From: JARROD01 sp037384225 | GTDB lineage: Bacteria; Pseudomonadota; Gammaproteobacteria; Pseudomonadales; Cellvibrionaceae | Assembly (NCBI GenBank): GCA_037384225.1 | Contig: JARROD010000042.1 | Location: forward strand, 1 to 24,278 | Length of the DNA: 24,278 nucleotides | Direction of reading: 5' to 3' | Shown: positions 15,092 to 23,212 of the stretch, one piece after another | Numbering within the stretch: position 1 is the first letter of the stretch | Layout of the letters: every line of letters starts with the position of its first letter | Translations under genes and position numbers: made by a program | The notes under the pieces: model-generated | Database searches by the model: none | Seen by the model: only the letters and a program-made list of their open reading frames with translations | What the model was told of the DNA's origin: nothing

Positions 15092-15574
15092 CTGACTCTG
15101 CCTCAGTTCCCCTATAACCCGAAGCAATTGCTCCAGCGTCGACTCCGAGCCAGTTTCACGCCAGTATACGTAGACACCCTGGGGTCCATTGCCGACAGCG
15201 ACAACATCATCCGGCAACTGAGCCAATGTCCGCTGCAGGGGCGCAAGCCATTTCGACGCCGCCGCCGATCGGCCCTCCCACTCCCAAACACCACAAAAAT
15301 GCAATTCGTGGCAATAAGGGCGTTTGACTAACAGCCAGGGTGAGACATCGGCGTTTTTCCGCCCCCAGGGCAGACTATAGACAGCCAACATGTCACCGGA
15401 GTCTGTTTTTATAGCGCCTTTCGGCGCTGTCCTCAACTGTACCCTAAAACCGTTTTTAATCGCTTTCTGGCGCAGATGCATTTCCCGCTGCTGCTTTTTG
15501 GTGGGACGCATCAACAATAAAGGGCCAACGGCCATGGCGACGGCCAGCAGGACAATAATAAATGGAAGCGACAT
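15086..15574 (-). CDS. Small membrane-anchored protein of unknown function
   Basis: This 162-residue protein has a single N-terminal membrane segment (SLPFIIVLLAVAMAVGPLLLM) and a basic juxtamembrane stretch (RPTKKQQREMHLRQKAIKNGFRVQL). A soluble domain of about 115 residues follows, with YSLPWG, ELHFCGVWEWEG, LPDDVVAVGNGPQGVYVYWRE and a C-terminal helix. Proteins of this form (preprotein translocase YajC-like size, but not YajC) occur as conserved hypotheticals in pseudomonads. ATG 15574 is chosen because the hydrophobic segment begins there. An earlier ATG at 15619 has AAGG close by and would add 15 residues. Its stop overlaps the convergent gene's stop by six bases. Confidence 0.75.
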   Translation of the reverse strand: MSLPFIIVLLAVAMAVGPLLLMRPTKKQQREMHLRQKAIKNGFRVQLRTAPKGAIKTDSGDMLAVYSLPWGRKNADVSPWLLVKRPYCHELHFCGVWEWEGRSAAASKWLAPLQRTLAQLPDDVVAVGNGPQGVYVYWRETGSESTLEQLLRVIGELRQSQL

Positions 15575-15771
15575 TGGCCAGATAATCCGGATATTGTACG
15601 TTGTTATAAATTCTATCATACACCTTGTCTGGGCCACCGGAACCAATATTTCCCTCCGGGCGAGCCGCAAATAGGCGTGAGGGTAACGGGCAGGTCTAGG
15701 CAACCCGGAGATTTCGGTTTACCATTGACCCGCTCGCGAGTAACGATAATTTAAAGCAAAGGCATAACCCT

Positions 15772-16200
15772 ATGACCTCATACAACCATATTCTGGTGGG
15801 TGTGGATTTGTCGGAAGAGTCGCCCAAGGTGATTGAGCGGGCGCAAAGTCTGGCGGAAATGAACAAGGCGAAGGTGAGTATTACACATATTATCGAACCA
15901 CTTACTTTCGCTTACGGTGGCGATATTCCGATGGATTTGTCCGAAGTACAGGACCAATTACAACAGCAGGCGACAATCCAACTGGCCAAGCTGGCGCAGT
16001 CAGTAAATGTGCCGCCGGAGAGACAGCATGTTGTAATCGGCCAACCGGCGACGGAAATGCACCAACTCGCCGATCAACAACAGGTGGATTTGATTGTCGT
16101 CGGCAGTCACGGCCGCCATGGGCTGGCGCTGTTGCTGGGGTCGACGGCCAACGCAGTGCTGCACGGCGCAAGCTGCGATGTGTTGGCGGTACGGGTGTAG
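15772..16200 (+). CDS. Universal stress protein, UspA family
   Basis: This 142-residue single Usp domain begins YNHILVGVDLSEESPKVIERAQSLA. The C-terminal nucleotide-binding signature reads VVGSHGRHGLALLLGSTANAVLHGASCDVLAVRV, i.e. G-2x-G-9x-G(S/T), typical of ATP-binding Usp proteins, although UspA itself often does not bind ATP. It acts in the cytoplasm and is linked to stress survival. A universal stress gene (PA3017) occupies the same place in P. aeruginosa before the ABC-F gene. It ends four bases before the uup stop (convergent). No strong Shine-Dalgarno is seen before the ATG. Confidence 0.93.
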   Translation: MTSYNHILVGVDLSEESPKVIERAQSLAEMNKAKVSITHIIEPLTFAYGGDIPMDLSEVQDQLQQQATIQLAKLAQSVNVPPERQHVVIGQPATEMHQLADQQQVDLIVVGSHGRHGLALLLGSTANAVLHGASCDVLAVRV

Positions 16201-16204
16201 AAAG

Positions 16205-18115
16205 TCAAAGCGCTTCCAGTTCCTCCCAGCGTTGATAGAGCTTTTCCAGTGCACTTTCCTTGTCGGCGAGTTCCTGGAGTGTCGATGCCACCTGCTCCTG
16301 GGGCTGGGTGTAGAATTCCACATCGCTGATTTTACTCTGTACAGTGGCAATCTGGCTTTCCAGCCGTTCGATTTGCGCCGGCACGGCGTCAAGTTCGCGC
16401 TGCAATTTATAACTGAGTTTTTTCGGTTTGCTTTGCGACCGTTTCCCTTCGCCCGACTGTTCCACAACCGGTGCAATTTTCGTTTCGGATGCCGGCGTCT
16501 GTTTTGCGCCCGGTTCGCTGTCCACCCATTTGCCGCCCTGGCGCAGCCAGTCCTGATAACCGCCAACGTATTCCGCAACGTGTCCCTGACCTTCGAACAC
16601 GATAGAACTAGTCACCACATTGTCGAGAAATACCCGGTCATGACTCACCAACAACACTGTTCCCTGAAAGGTTGACAGCACGTCTTCCAGCAACTCCAGG
16701 GTTTCGACATCCAGATCGTTGGTCGGCTCGTCCAGCACCAGCAGGTTGCAGGGTTGACTGAACAATCTGGCCAGCAACACCCGGTTGCGTTCACCACCGG
16801 ACAATGCCCGCAATGGGGTGCGCGCGCGCTCACCGGTAAATAAAAAATCGGCGAGATAGCTGATAATATGACGCGATTTACCGTCAACTTCGACAAAATC
16901 CCGACCCTCGGACACATTATCGACAGCGCTCTTATCGAGATCCAACTGCTCTCTCAACTGGTCAAAATAGGCCACCTCAAGGCGAGTTCCCAGTCGCATT
17001 TGGCCGCGCTGGGGCTTGAGTTCCCCCAACAATATTTTCAGCAGCGTGCTTTTCCCCATACCGTTGGCGCCGATCAGGCCAATTCTGTCACCACGGGTAA
17101 TGACAGTGGAAAAGTTTTCGATCAGTGGTTTATCACCCCAGCCATGACTTACCCCTTTCAGTTCCGCAACCAATGTTCCCGAGCGCTCCTGAGCCAAGGG
17201 CGAATGCAGTGTGGCGCGGCCCTGCTGCACGCGTCGTTGCCGGCGCTCTTCGCGCATGGTCTTAAGTGCCCGCACACGGCCTTCGTTGCGAGTGCGGCGA
17301 GCTTTAATGCCCTGTCTGATCCAGCGCTCCTCCTCGGCCAGGCGCTTGTCAAACAACGCATTGTGTTTTTCCTCCGCCGCCAGTTGCTGCTGGCGGTGGG
17401 CGAGAAAGCTCTGGTAATCCCCTCGCCACAGCCGCAAATGACCGCGGTCGAGCTCGGCGATATCGGTTGCCAGGCGTTTCAGCAGGGCGCGGTCGTGGGT
17501 GATGAATACCACCGCGCCTCTAAAGTTGAGCAATTGCTGCTCCAGCCACTCGATGGCGGCAATATCCAGGTGGTTGGTCGGTTCGTCCAACATCAGCACG
17601 TCGGGTTCGCTGACCAGAGCTCTGGCCAAAGCCACCCGGCGCCGCCAGCCGCCGGACAGTTCCTTCAGCGGACATTCCGCCGGCAACTTCAAGCGCGTCA
17701 GGGTGGTTTCCACCCGCTGTTGAAATCGCCACCCATCACAGCTGTCGATTTCATGCTGCAATTGCCCTAACCGCGACAGAGACTGTGCATCGGTCTGGGC
17801 GGAGAGCCTGTGGTACTCAGTGAGCATCTTTCCCAACCGCTGCAGGCCGCCGGCCACGACGTCGTAGACGCTGGCATCCGCGGCCAGCGGCAGATCCTGC
17901 TCCAGGCGCGAGATGCAAAGACCGGGTTGGCGCCGAACACCGCCACCGTCGAGTTCGGTTTCTCCACATAACACTTTCAGCAATGTTGACTTGCCCGCGC
18001 CATTGCGCCCGATCAGACACAGGCGTCGACCTTTTTCTATTTGCAGGTCAACGTTGTCGAGAATAACTTGAAGACCGTAACTTAAATGTGCATTTTCCAG
18101 TGAAATCAGTTGCAT
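16205..18115 (-). CDS. uup: ABC-F family ATPase Uup
   Basis: This 636-residue soluble protein has two ABC ATPase domains. Domain 1 has Walker A GRNGAGKS (about residues 36-43), signature LSGGWRRRVALARAL and Walker B VLMLDEPTNHLD. Domain 2 has GANGMGKS, LSGGERNRVLLARL and LLVLDEPTNDLD. Between them is a basic helical linker (RQGIKARRTRNEGRVRALK). The C-terminus is a coiled coil (KLSYKLQRELDAVPAQIERL), the DNA/ribosome-binding module characteristic of Uup. There are no membrane segments. ABC-F proteins act on ribosomes; Uup also affects precise transposon excision in E. coli. The internal ATG (MQLISLENAHLSYG) is preferred over a TTG seven codons upstream because it matches the family N-terminus. 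Confidence 0.94.
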   Translation of the reverse strand: MQLISLENAHLSYGLQVILDNVDLQIEKGRRLCLIGRNGAGKSTLLKVLCGETELDGGGVRRQPGLCISRLEQDLPLAADASVYDVVAGGLQRLGKMLTEYHRLSAQTDAQSLSRLGQLQHEIDSCDGWRFQQRVETTLTRLKLPAECPLKELSGGWRRRVALARALVSEPDVLMLDEPTNHLDIAAIEWLEQQLLNFRGAVVFITHDRALLKRLATDIAELDRGHLRLWRGDYQSFLAHRQQQLAAEEKHNALFDKRLAEEERWIRQGIKARRTRNEGRVRALKTMREERRQRRVQQGRATLHSPLAQERSGTLVAELKGVSHGWGDKPLIENFSTVITRGDRIGLIGANGMGKSTLLKILLGELKPQRGQMRLGTRLEVAYFDQLREQLDLDKSAVDNVSEGRDFVEVDGKSRHIISYLADFLFTGERARTPLRALSGGERNRVLLARLFSQPCNLLVLDEPTNDLDVETLELLEDVLSTFQGTVLLVSHDRVFLDNVVTSSIVFEGQGHVAEYVGGYQDWLRQGGKWVDSEPGAKQTPASETKIAPVVEQSGEGKRSQSKPKKLSYKLQRELDAVPAQIERLESQIATVQSKISDVEFYTQPQEQVASTLQELADKESALEKLYQRWEELEAL

Positions 18116-18310
18116 AAAATCATTTTCTAATCTCAAGACCTATATAAAACCGCTTTTCCAACGACCTGGGGTGTGGATGATAACGGCAATTTCCCAAAAG
18201 GTCACAATTGAGTCTCGACCCTAACAGGTTGAAATGGCAAGCTACTTGTCGCCCATAATTCTTTTCTGGCAGTTTGAGGCAAACACAAGTGACAGCTATT
18301 ATCTAGAATG

Positions 18311-18364
18311 TGCCCATAAGATAGTAAGTACCCTTGAGATAGTAAGTGCCCTTGAGACTAAATA
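18311..18364. repeat. 18-bp tandem repeat in the uup-slt gap
   Basis: Units at 18311-18328 and 18329-18346 share a (C)CC(A/T)T(A/G)AGATAGTAAGT pattern, and a third, degenerate unit is at 18347-18364. It lies in the 440-base divergent intergenic region between uup and slt, which otherwise is AT-rich and holds the promoters of both genes, not individually assignable. Confidence 0.7.
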
Positions 18365-18554
18365 CACGCAACGAGCCCAGGGAACTTTTATAGTAAAATC
18401 TAACTAAATAACTTTAACAGACTCAAAACTCACAGGATCAAAAAGAGTTCGGTCAGAAAACTCTAATACCGAAAAACAATTGAGAAACAAGTTAAAAAAA
18501 CGGTAACGCTAAAACAACTAACGGTATAGAAAAACAGGAAACTTAGAGAATTTT

Positions 18555-20543
18555 ATGATCGCTCAATTGAGGCATTTTCCGATTCAGCGACTATCGGCGC
18601 TCAGCCTGTCGCTGCTGTTTTATATCTGCCCCGGCAGTCACACCGCTGTGGCGCAGCCACAGACTAAAAACTCAGCCGGCTTTCACCAACAACAGCGCAA
18701 TCACTACTTAGCGGCAAAAACCGCGCTTGACAAAGGGCAGTTAAAAACCTACCGCGAGAACTACGAGCAGCTGCTCGATTACCCTTTAAAACCCTACCTT
18801 CAGTACGCCGAGCTGAAGCGGCGCCTGCACCTGCTTCCCTACAAAGAAGTTGACCGTTTTCTCTACCGCAATGAAAACAGCTACCTCGAGCGACGGTTGC
18901 TGAAAAACTGGCTGAAGACACTGGCCGGTCGCAAACACTGGCATGATTACCAAAGCTACTACCGCACCGGGCTCGGCAGCACGGAACTGGAGTGCCTCTA
19001 CCTGCAGGGACGGATTACGACCGGCGAGGAGAACGCTTTCGAGGAAGTCGAGCCGTTGTGGAATGTCGGCTATTCGCAGCCAGATGCCTGTACGCCGCTG
19101 TTCAAAACCTGGATGCAGGCAGGCCACCTGACCCCACAGTTGGCCTGGCAACGCTACACTAAGGCAATGCGCAAGCGCGAGCTGGGTTTGGCGCGATATA
19201 TCGCCAGCCTGATGCCGCCAAAGCAACGGGCAATGGCGCAACTCTACCGGGAGGTAGACCGCCGCCCACAACGCTTAAAAAATCGTCGTCGCTTCCACGA
19301 GCAAAGTCCGGCCATGCAGGAGATCATCCTTCACGGCATTCGCCGCTACGCCCGCAAGGATCCGCTGGAGGCGCTGAAACAGTGGCGGGTTTACGACGCC
19401 CAGCAGCTTTTTGAAGACGGTGAACGCAGCGCAACCCGCCAGGCACTGATCACACAACTGGCCATGCAGGGTGAGATGGAGACGGCGGAAAAACTGCTGG
19501 CGGAATCCCGGCACAACAATACCAGCGCTGACTTGATTGGCTGGATCATCCGCGACTCCCTGCGACGTCAGGAGTGGGACAAGGTCTACGCCTGGCTGCA
19601 GCGGCTGCCGGCGGACAGCCAACAGAGCGATCGCTGGCTCTACTGGCGCGCCCGGGCCATGGAACAGCTGGATATAGGCAACTCACCCTACCCCACACCA
19701 CAACAGATATACGCCGACCTGGCATTGAAACGCAGCTTCTACGGATTTCTCGCCGCCGATATTCTCGGCCGAGACTACACATTGGTGGACAATCCCGTCG
19801 ATCCACCGCCAGAGCTGATTGACACCGTCGCCGGTCTTCCCGGGATCAAGCGAGCGCGGGAACTGTTTGAACTCAACGATATTGCCAATGCCCGCCACGA
19901 GTGGATGTTTGTCACCGCCGGCCTCGATGCCCCGGCACTGCTGGCCGCGGGCAAACTGGCGGAACAATGGCGCTGGCACAGAAACAGTATCCAGGCGATG
20001 ATCGAGGCCGGCCATTGGGACGATTTAAAACTGCGCTTCCCTTTGGCCTATAAGGAACAGGTGAACGCCGCCGCCAAAAGCACTAACATCACCCCCACGC
20101 TGCTGTTTGCCATCGCCCGCCGGGAGAGCGCCTTCAGGGCCGACGCCCGCTCCCCCGCCGGCGCCCTCGGGTTGATGCAACTGATGCCGGGAACGGCGAA
20201 ACAGACAGCGCGACGTGCCGGGCTGCAATACCGTCATTACGACCTGCTTAAACCCGCATCCAACATCAGCCTCGGCAGCCGATATCTGAACCAATTACTG
20301 GATCAGTTCAACGGCAATCGAATTCTGGCCACAGCGGCGTACAATGCGGGTCCACATCGGGTCAAGCGCTGGCTGGCCGACAGCGATCAGCAGCAGCCAT
20401 TCGATGTCTGGATCGAAGTGATACCGTTTAAAGAGACCCGCAGTTACGTGCAAAATGTGCTGGCCTATTCCGTCATCTACGGTTACCGCATGGGCAGCAG
20501 CGTGCCCCTGATTACACCGGACGAGGCCAAAAAACCCCTGTAG
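18555..20543 (+). CDS. slt: Soluble lytic murein transglycosylase
   Basis: This 662-residue periplasmic enzyme (E. coli Slt70: 645) cleaves the MurNAc-GlcNAc bond of peptidoglycan and forms 1,6-anhydro ends. A signal peptide (about residues 1-34, ending AVA-QPQ) precedes the long helical U and L superhelix domains (residues about 40-480). The C-terminal goose-type lysozyme-like domain has catalytic Glu524 (ARRESAFRADARSPAGALGLMQLMP), then LLKPASNISLGSRYLNQLL and AYNAGPHRVKRWL (Tyr596). All active-site motifs are intact. It follows uup divergently, as in Pseudomonas (PA3019/PA3020). The lost nagZ would normally recycle the products of this class of enzyme. Confidence 0.97.
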   Translation: MIAQLRHFPIQRLSALSLSLLFYICPGSHTAVAQPQTKNSAGFHQQQRNHYLAAKTALDKGQLKTYRENYEQLLDYPLKPYLQYAELKRRLHLLPYKEVDRFLYRNENSYLERRLLKNWLKTLAGRKHWHDYQSYYRTGLGSTELECLYLQGRITTGEENAFEEVEPLWNVGYSQPDACTPLFKTWMQAGHLTPQLAWQRYTKAMRKRELGLARYIASLMPPKQRAMAQLYREVDRRPQRLKNRRRFHEQSPAMQEIILHGIRRYARKDPLEALKQWRVYDAQQLFEDGERSATRQALITQLAMQGEMETAEKLLAESRHNNTSADLIGWIIRDSLRRQEWDKVYAWLQRLPADSQQSDRWLYWRARAMEQLDIGNSPYPTPQQIYADLALKRSFYGFLAADILGRDYTLVDNPVDPPPELIDTVAGLPGIKRARELFELNDIANARHEWMFVTAGLDAPALLAAGKLAEQWRWHRNSIQAMIEAGHWDDLKLRFPLAYKEQVNAAAKSTNITPTLLFAIARRESAFRADARSPAGALGLMQLMPGTAKQTARRAGLQYRHYDLLKPASNISLGSRYLNQLLDQFNGNRILATAAYNAGPHRVKRWLADSDQQQPFDVWIEVIPFKETRSYVQNVLAYSVIYGYRMGSSVPLITPDEAKKPL

Positions 20544-20546
20544 ATT

Positions 20547-20693
20547 TCAAGCGCGACGGTCAGTCCCAGCCAGCACTGACTGGATGCGCTCCTGCACCAG
20601 TACGGCCAGTTCGCCGGGCTGGAACTTCGACAATGGTCGACCAATAGTTTGAATACCGGTAGTCCTGCCCCGTATACTCCTCAGTTTTGACAA
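20547..20693 (-). CDS. Possible small ORF between slt and tatD
   Basis: A 48-codon frame from TTG 20693 to TGA 20547-20549 would encode a basic peptide with RTTGIQTIGRPLSKFQPGEL and an amphipathic helix AVLVQERIQSVLAG. Its codons over the second half look coding. There is no ATG and no Shine-Dalgarno, and it lies antisense to the tatD leader. I do not recognise it, and it may be a fragment or chance. Confidence 0.2.
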   Translation of the reverse strand: MSKLRSIRGRTTGIQTIGRPLSKFQPGELAVLVQERIQSVLAGTDRRA

Positions 20694-20740
20694 CCCGGGT
20701 CTGCAATTGCGCAACCCGATTCACATTCAGGAATCGCACC

Positions 20741-21571
20741 TTGGACGCACCGGCACCGATCATCGATATTGGCGTAAACTTAACCAATAGCCGTTTTGAC
20801 AAAGACCTGCAAGCAGTGCTGGAACGCTCACTCAATGCCGGCATTGGCACAATAATCATTACCGGCACCAGCGAAACAGCCTCGCAAGCCGCCCTTACCC
20901 TGTGTGAAAAGACCCTGGGTGAAAAATCCTTGCCCGGCAGGCTTTATGCTACCTGTGGTGTCCACCCCCACGACGCCAGACAATTCGGCGCCGGCAGCGG
21001 CGAGAATCTGCGTCAGCTTGCATCCCATCCCTCTGTAGTGGCTATCGGCGAAACCGGCCTGGATTTCAATCGCGATTTTTCTCCGCGCCCCGAGCAGATC
21101 AAAGCCTTCGAAACCCAGTTGGAACTGGCAGCGGAACTCGGGCTACCGGTGTTTATGCACGAACGCGATAGCCACGGTCGTTTTGTGGAAATCCTGCGCT
21201 GTTACCGCGACCATATTGTCGGCGGTGTCGTCCACTGTTTTACAGGCACCCGGGAAGCACTGTTTGACTATCTGGATCTGGATCTCCATATCGGCATCAC
21301 CGGCTGGATCTGCGATGAGCGGCGCGGCGCCGAACTCCAGCGCCTGGTCGCCAATATCCCCCTACCCCGCCTGATGTTGGAAACCGATGCCCCCTACTTG
21401 CTGCCCCGTACTCTGCCAGCCTCGGTAAAACCCAAAAACGGCCGCAATGAACCTGCATTTTTGCCCTATGTATTGGAGATGCTGGCCCGTCACTACCCAG
21501 CCCCCCCACGGGCAATAGCCGAACAGACGACACAGACCGCGCAAGCGTTTTTTAGACTTGGCGACACCTAA
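20741..21571 (+). CDS. tatD: TatD-family metal-dependent DNase
   Basis: This metal-dependent 3'-5' exonuclease/deoxyribonuclease of the amidohydrolase fold is a 276-residue TIM barrel. The N-terminal strand IIDIGVNLTNSRF closely matches E. coli TatD (DIGVNLTSSQF). Likely metal ligands and motifs are CGVHPHD, GETGLDFNRDFS (Glu104), VFMHERD (His140), VVHCFTGT (His165) and ETDAPYLLPR (Asp216). GITGWICDERRG is diagnostic for TatD as against YcfH/YjjV. The start is taken as TTG 20741 because AGGA lies 8 bases upstream and the family homology begins immediately after it; the frame extends further up to another TTG at 20687. Despite the name it is not needed for twin-arginine export. Confidence 0.93.
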   Translation: MDAPAPIIDIGVNLTNSRFDKDLQAVLERSLNAGIGTIIITGTSETASQAALTLCEKTLGEKSLPGRLYATCGVHPHDARQFGAGSGENLRQLASHPSVVAIGETGLDFNRDFSPRPEQIKAFETQLELAAELGLPVFMHERDSHGRFVEILRCYRDHIVGGVVHCFTGTREALFDYLDLDLHIGITGWICDERRGAELQRLVANIPLPRLMLETDAPYLLPRTLPASVKPKNGRNEPAFLPYVLEMLARHYPAPPRAIAEQTTQTAQAFFRLGDT

Positions 21572-21593
21572 ACCCGGGCACCCGGGGCGGCAC

Positions 21594-21860
21594 TCAAACC
21601 GGCACCTGCAACAGTGCTCTCAACTCGGTTTCGTCAAACGGCCACCCCAGTTCCCGGCGGGCATCCTGCCACCCTCCGCCTTCCCAAACCAGTACGGGAA
21701 TGCGTGTCCCATAGCGCTCCACTAACTGATCGGAAGCGGCAATATCCACCTCCTTTAATTGCCATCCAAACTCCGTCAGCAACGGCCAGAGCAACGCCTT
21801 GGCCTCCTCACAAAGGTGACAACCCAGGGTGGAATACAACAACAATGTCTTGGCAGTCAA
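21594..21860 (-). CDS. Glutaredoxin-like (DUF836-type) protein
   Basis: This 88-residue thioredoxin-fold protein starts TAKTLLLYSTLGCHLCEEAKALL. The CxxC motif (Cys14-His-Leu-Cys17) follows the first strand, and a cis-proline-like TRIPVLVWEG occurs at about residues 50-59, as in the glutaredoxin-related family often annotated DUF836. It is probably a small cytoplasmic thiol-disulfide protein. The start is taken as TTG 21860 because GGAG lies about 8 bases upstream; a longer frame to 21938 would overlap the upstream gene by more than 50 bases. It lies 25 bases downstream of the DUF5610-type gene on the same strand and is convergent with tatD (22-base gap). Confidence 0.85.
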   Translation of the reverse strand: MTAKTLLLYSTLGCHLCEEAKALLWPLLTEFGWQLKEVDIAASDQLVERYGTRIPVLVWEGGGWQDARRELGWPFDETELRALLQVPV

Positions 21861-21885
21861 AACAAAAACTCCGGTAAAAGGAGCA

Positions 21886-23097
21886 CTAATAATAACGCAA
21901 CTCCAACGCATCGAGCAGTCGGGATACAAAAGGTCCAAAGGACGCCTCAGGCGACTCTGAGGCCTCAGTCACGCCATTCGCTATGTCCCCAAGCAGCTGC
22001 TCCGGTTTCGCAAACAGTGACGCCGTCTCAACAGCCTGCAGCAAACCCCTGGCAAACTGCCCCAGGGGTGCCAGACGCTGGGGCAAAGACGCGCCGGCGG
22101 GCACCTCCGACGGTGTAAACGCCTGGTACGCCGAGGCCACCCGCTCGACTTCTGAACGCGTCAACTTTAATGAAAAACCCACAATCTCACTGTCGTCGTA
22201 ACCTATGTTCAACGCTTCTTCAAAGGCGCCTTCCACGTCTCCGGAAAAAAACTGTGCCGACAAATCATTCACCTGCGCCAAAAGATCGTTGATGGCGGTC
22301 AGTTCGGTTTCGTTCAATGTTCCATTCACCTGCAGACTAAACCGGCTCGACTGACTGTAATCAGCACTGTATTGCGCGGCCCCGGCCGTGTGGCTGCCTC
22401 CCTGATAAGCGCTGAAGCGCTGCTGGGAGGCAAAAACCTCCTGGGCGCTGGCGCGAATCCTGACCTTATCCCCCTGTTCAGTTTCCAACTCGAAACTAAA
22501 TGTATTGCGCGCCGCATAACCGTAGTTTTCAACACCCTGCAGATAAGTCGCCTCTGATGTATTCTCAACCACACTTGCTTCCGGTACCTGTGTATTCTCC
22601 CCGACCAGGTATTTTTCGCGCAGCCCTTCGACACCCTCCAGCACCCGGTCGTAGGTTTTACCGACCTCCTCCGCAACAGAATCGGGCAGTAATCCCAACG
22701 CTTCCAATTGCTCCCGGGCTTGGCTGAAACCTTTCTCAAACCCTTCCAACCCTGCCTGTAGACGCGCAGCCAGTTCTTCTTCGCTCGCCCCCTCCGCTGC
22801 ATCGAGTCGCAGTCGCTGTTCAATAAAGCCTAAAATGACACCGGCGGTTTTTTCCACTCTGGAACTTTCATCCCCTGTCGACGCCAACGGCAGCCCGGCA
22901 CCGGCTTGCCGTTGCACATAGCCTTTCTGCAGTAGCCGATCAAATAATCGGTAGCCATCGAAACCGCTGTCTTCGACGGTCGACTCTGATGTGGCAATGG
23001 CGAGTTGCTCGGAGGAAGAAAAACAATTACCACACCCGGCACTCAAGTTGGTGTGATCGGAACGGGAGAAAAAGGTATTGAGTGTCGGCGCCAACAT
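21886..23097 (-). CDS. DUF5610-domain protein of unknown function
   Basis: This 403-residue acidic protein has no signal peptide. Residues about 84-160 (AGVILGFIEQRLRLDAAEG, EELAARLQAGLEGFEKGFSQA, VGKTYDRVLEGVEGLREKY) match my recollection of DUF5610, found in pseudomonads and marine gammaproteobacteria. The centre (about 190-255) is beta-rich (FSFELETEQGDKVRIRASA, SRFSLQVNGTLN). The C-terminal 130 residues are helical (ELTAINDLLAQVNDLSAQFFSGDVEGAFEEA). The N-terminus contains CGNC and is probably disordered. AGGAG lies 8 bases before the ATG. Gene spacing suggests cotranscription with the glutaredoxin-like gene and possibly with the FHA gene upstream. Overall composition is reminiscent of flagellar- or secretion-associated accessory proteins, but no function can be assigned. 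Confidence 0.75.
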   Translation of the reverse strand: MLAPTLNTFFSRSDHTNLSAGCGNCFSSSEQLAIATSESTVEDSGFDGYRLFDRLLQKGYVQRQAGAGLPLASTGDESSRVEKTAGVILGFIEQRLRLDAAEGASEEELAARLQAGLEGFEKGFSQAREQLEALGLLPDSVAEEVGKTYDRVLEGVEGLREKYLVGENTQVPEASVVENTSEATYLQGVENYGYAARNTFSFELETEQGDKVRIRASAQEVFASQQRFSAYQGGSHTAGAAQYSADYSQSSRFSLQVNGTLNETELTAINDLLAQVNDLSAQFFSGDVEGAFEEALNIGYDDSEIVGFSLKLTRSEVERVASAYQAFTPSEVPAGASLPQRLAPLGQFARGLLQAVETASLFAKPEQLLGDIANGVTEASESPEASFGPFVSRLLDALELRYY

Positions 23098-23212
23098 AGC
23101 GGAAGCTCCTGCGTTTACAGCTGATTACTCTGTTGTCGGCAGAAGGAGCAATATCTACAGAAATTTTTAACAGCGGCGCTTTTTTAATAGCTTTGCAAGG
23201 GCGGATGTGGAT

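Noticed and set aside
16868..17770. 300-codon open frame on the plus strand
   Set aside because: It is antisense to the well-supported uup gene and has no recognisable motif.
20560..20868. 102-codon minus-strand frame overlapping the start of tatD
   Set aside because: Most of it is antisense to conserved tatD sequence; the alternative frame at 20547-20693 is more coding-like, though still weak.
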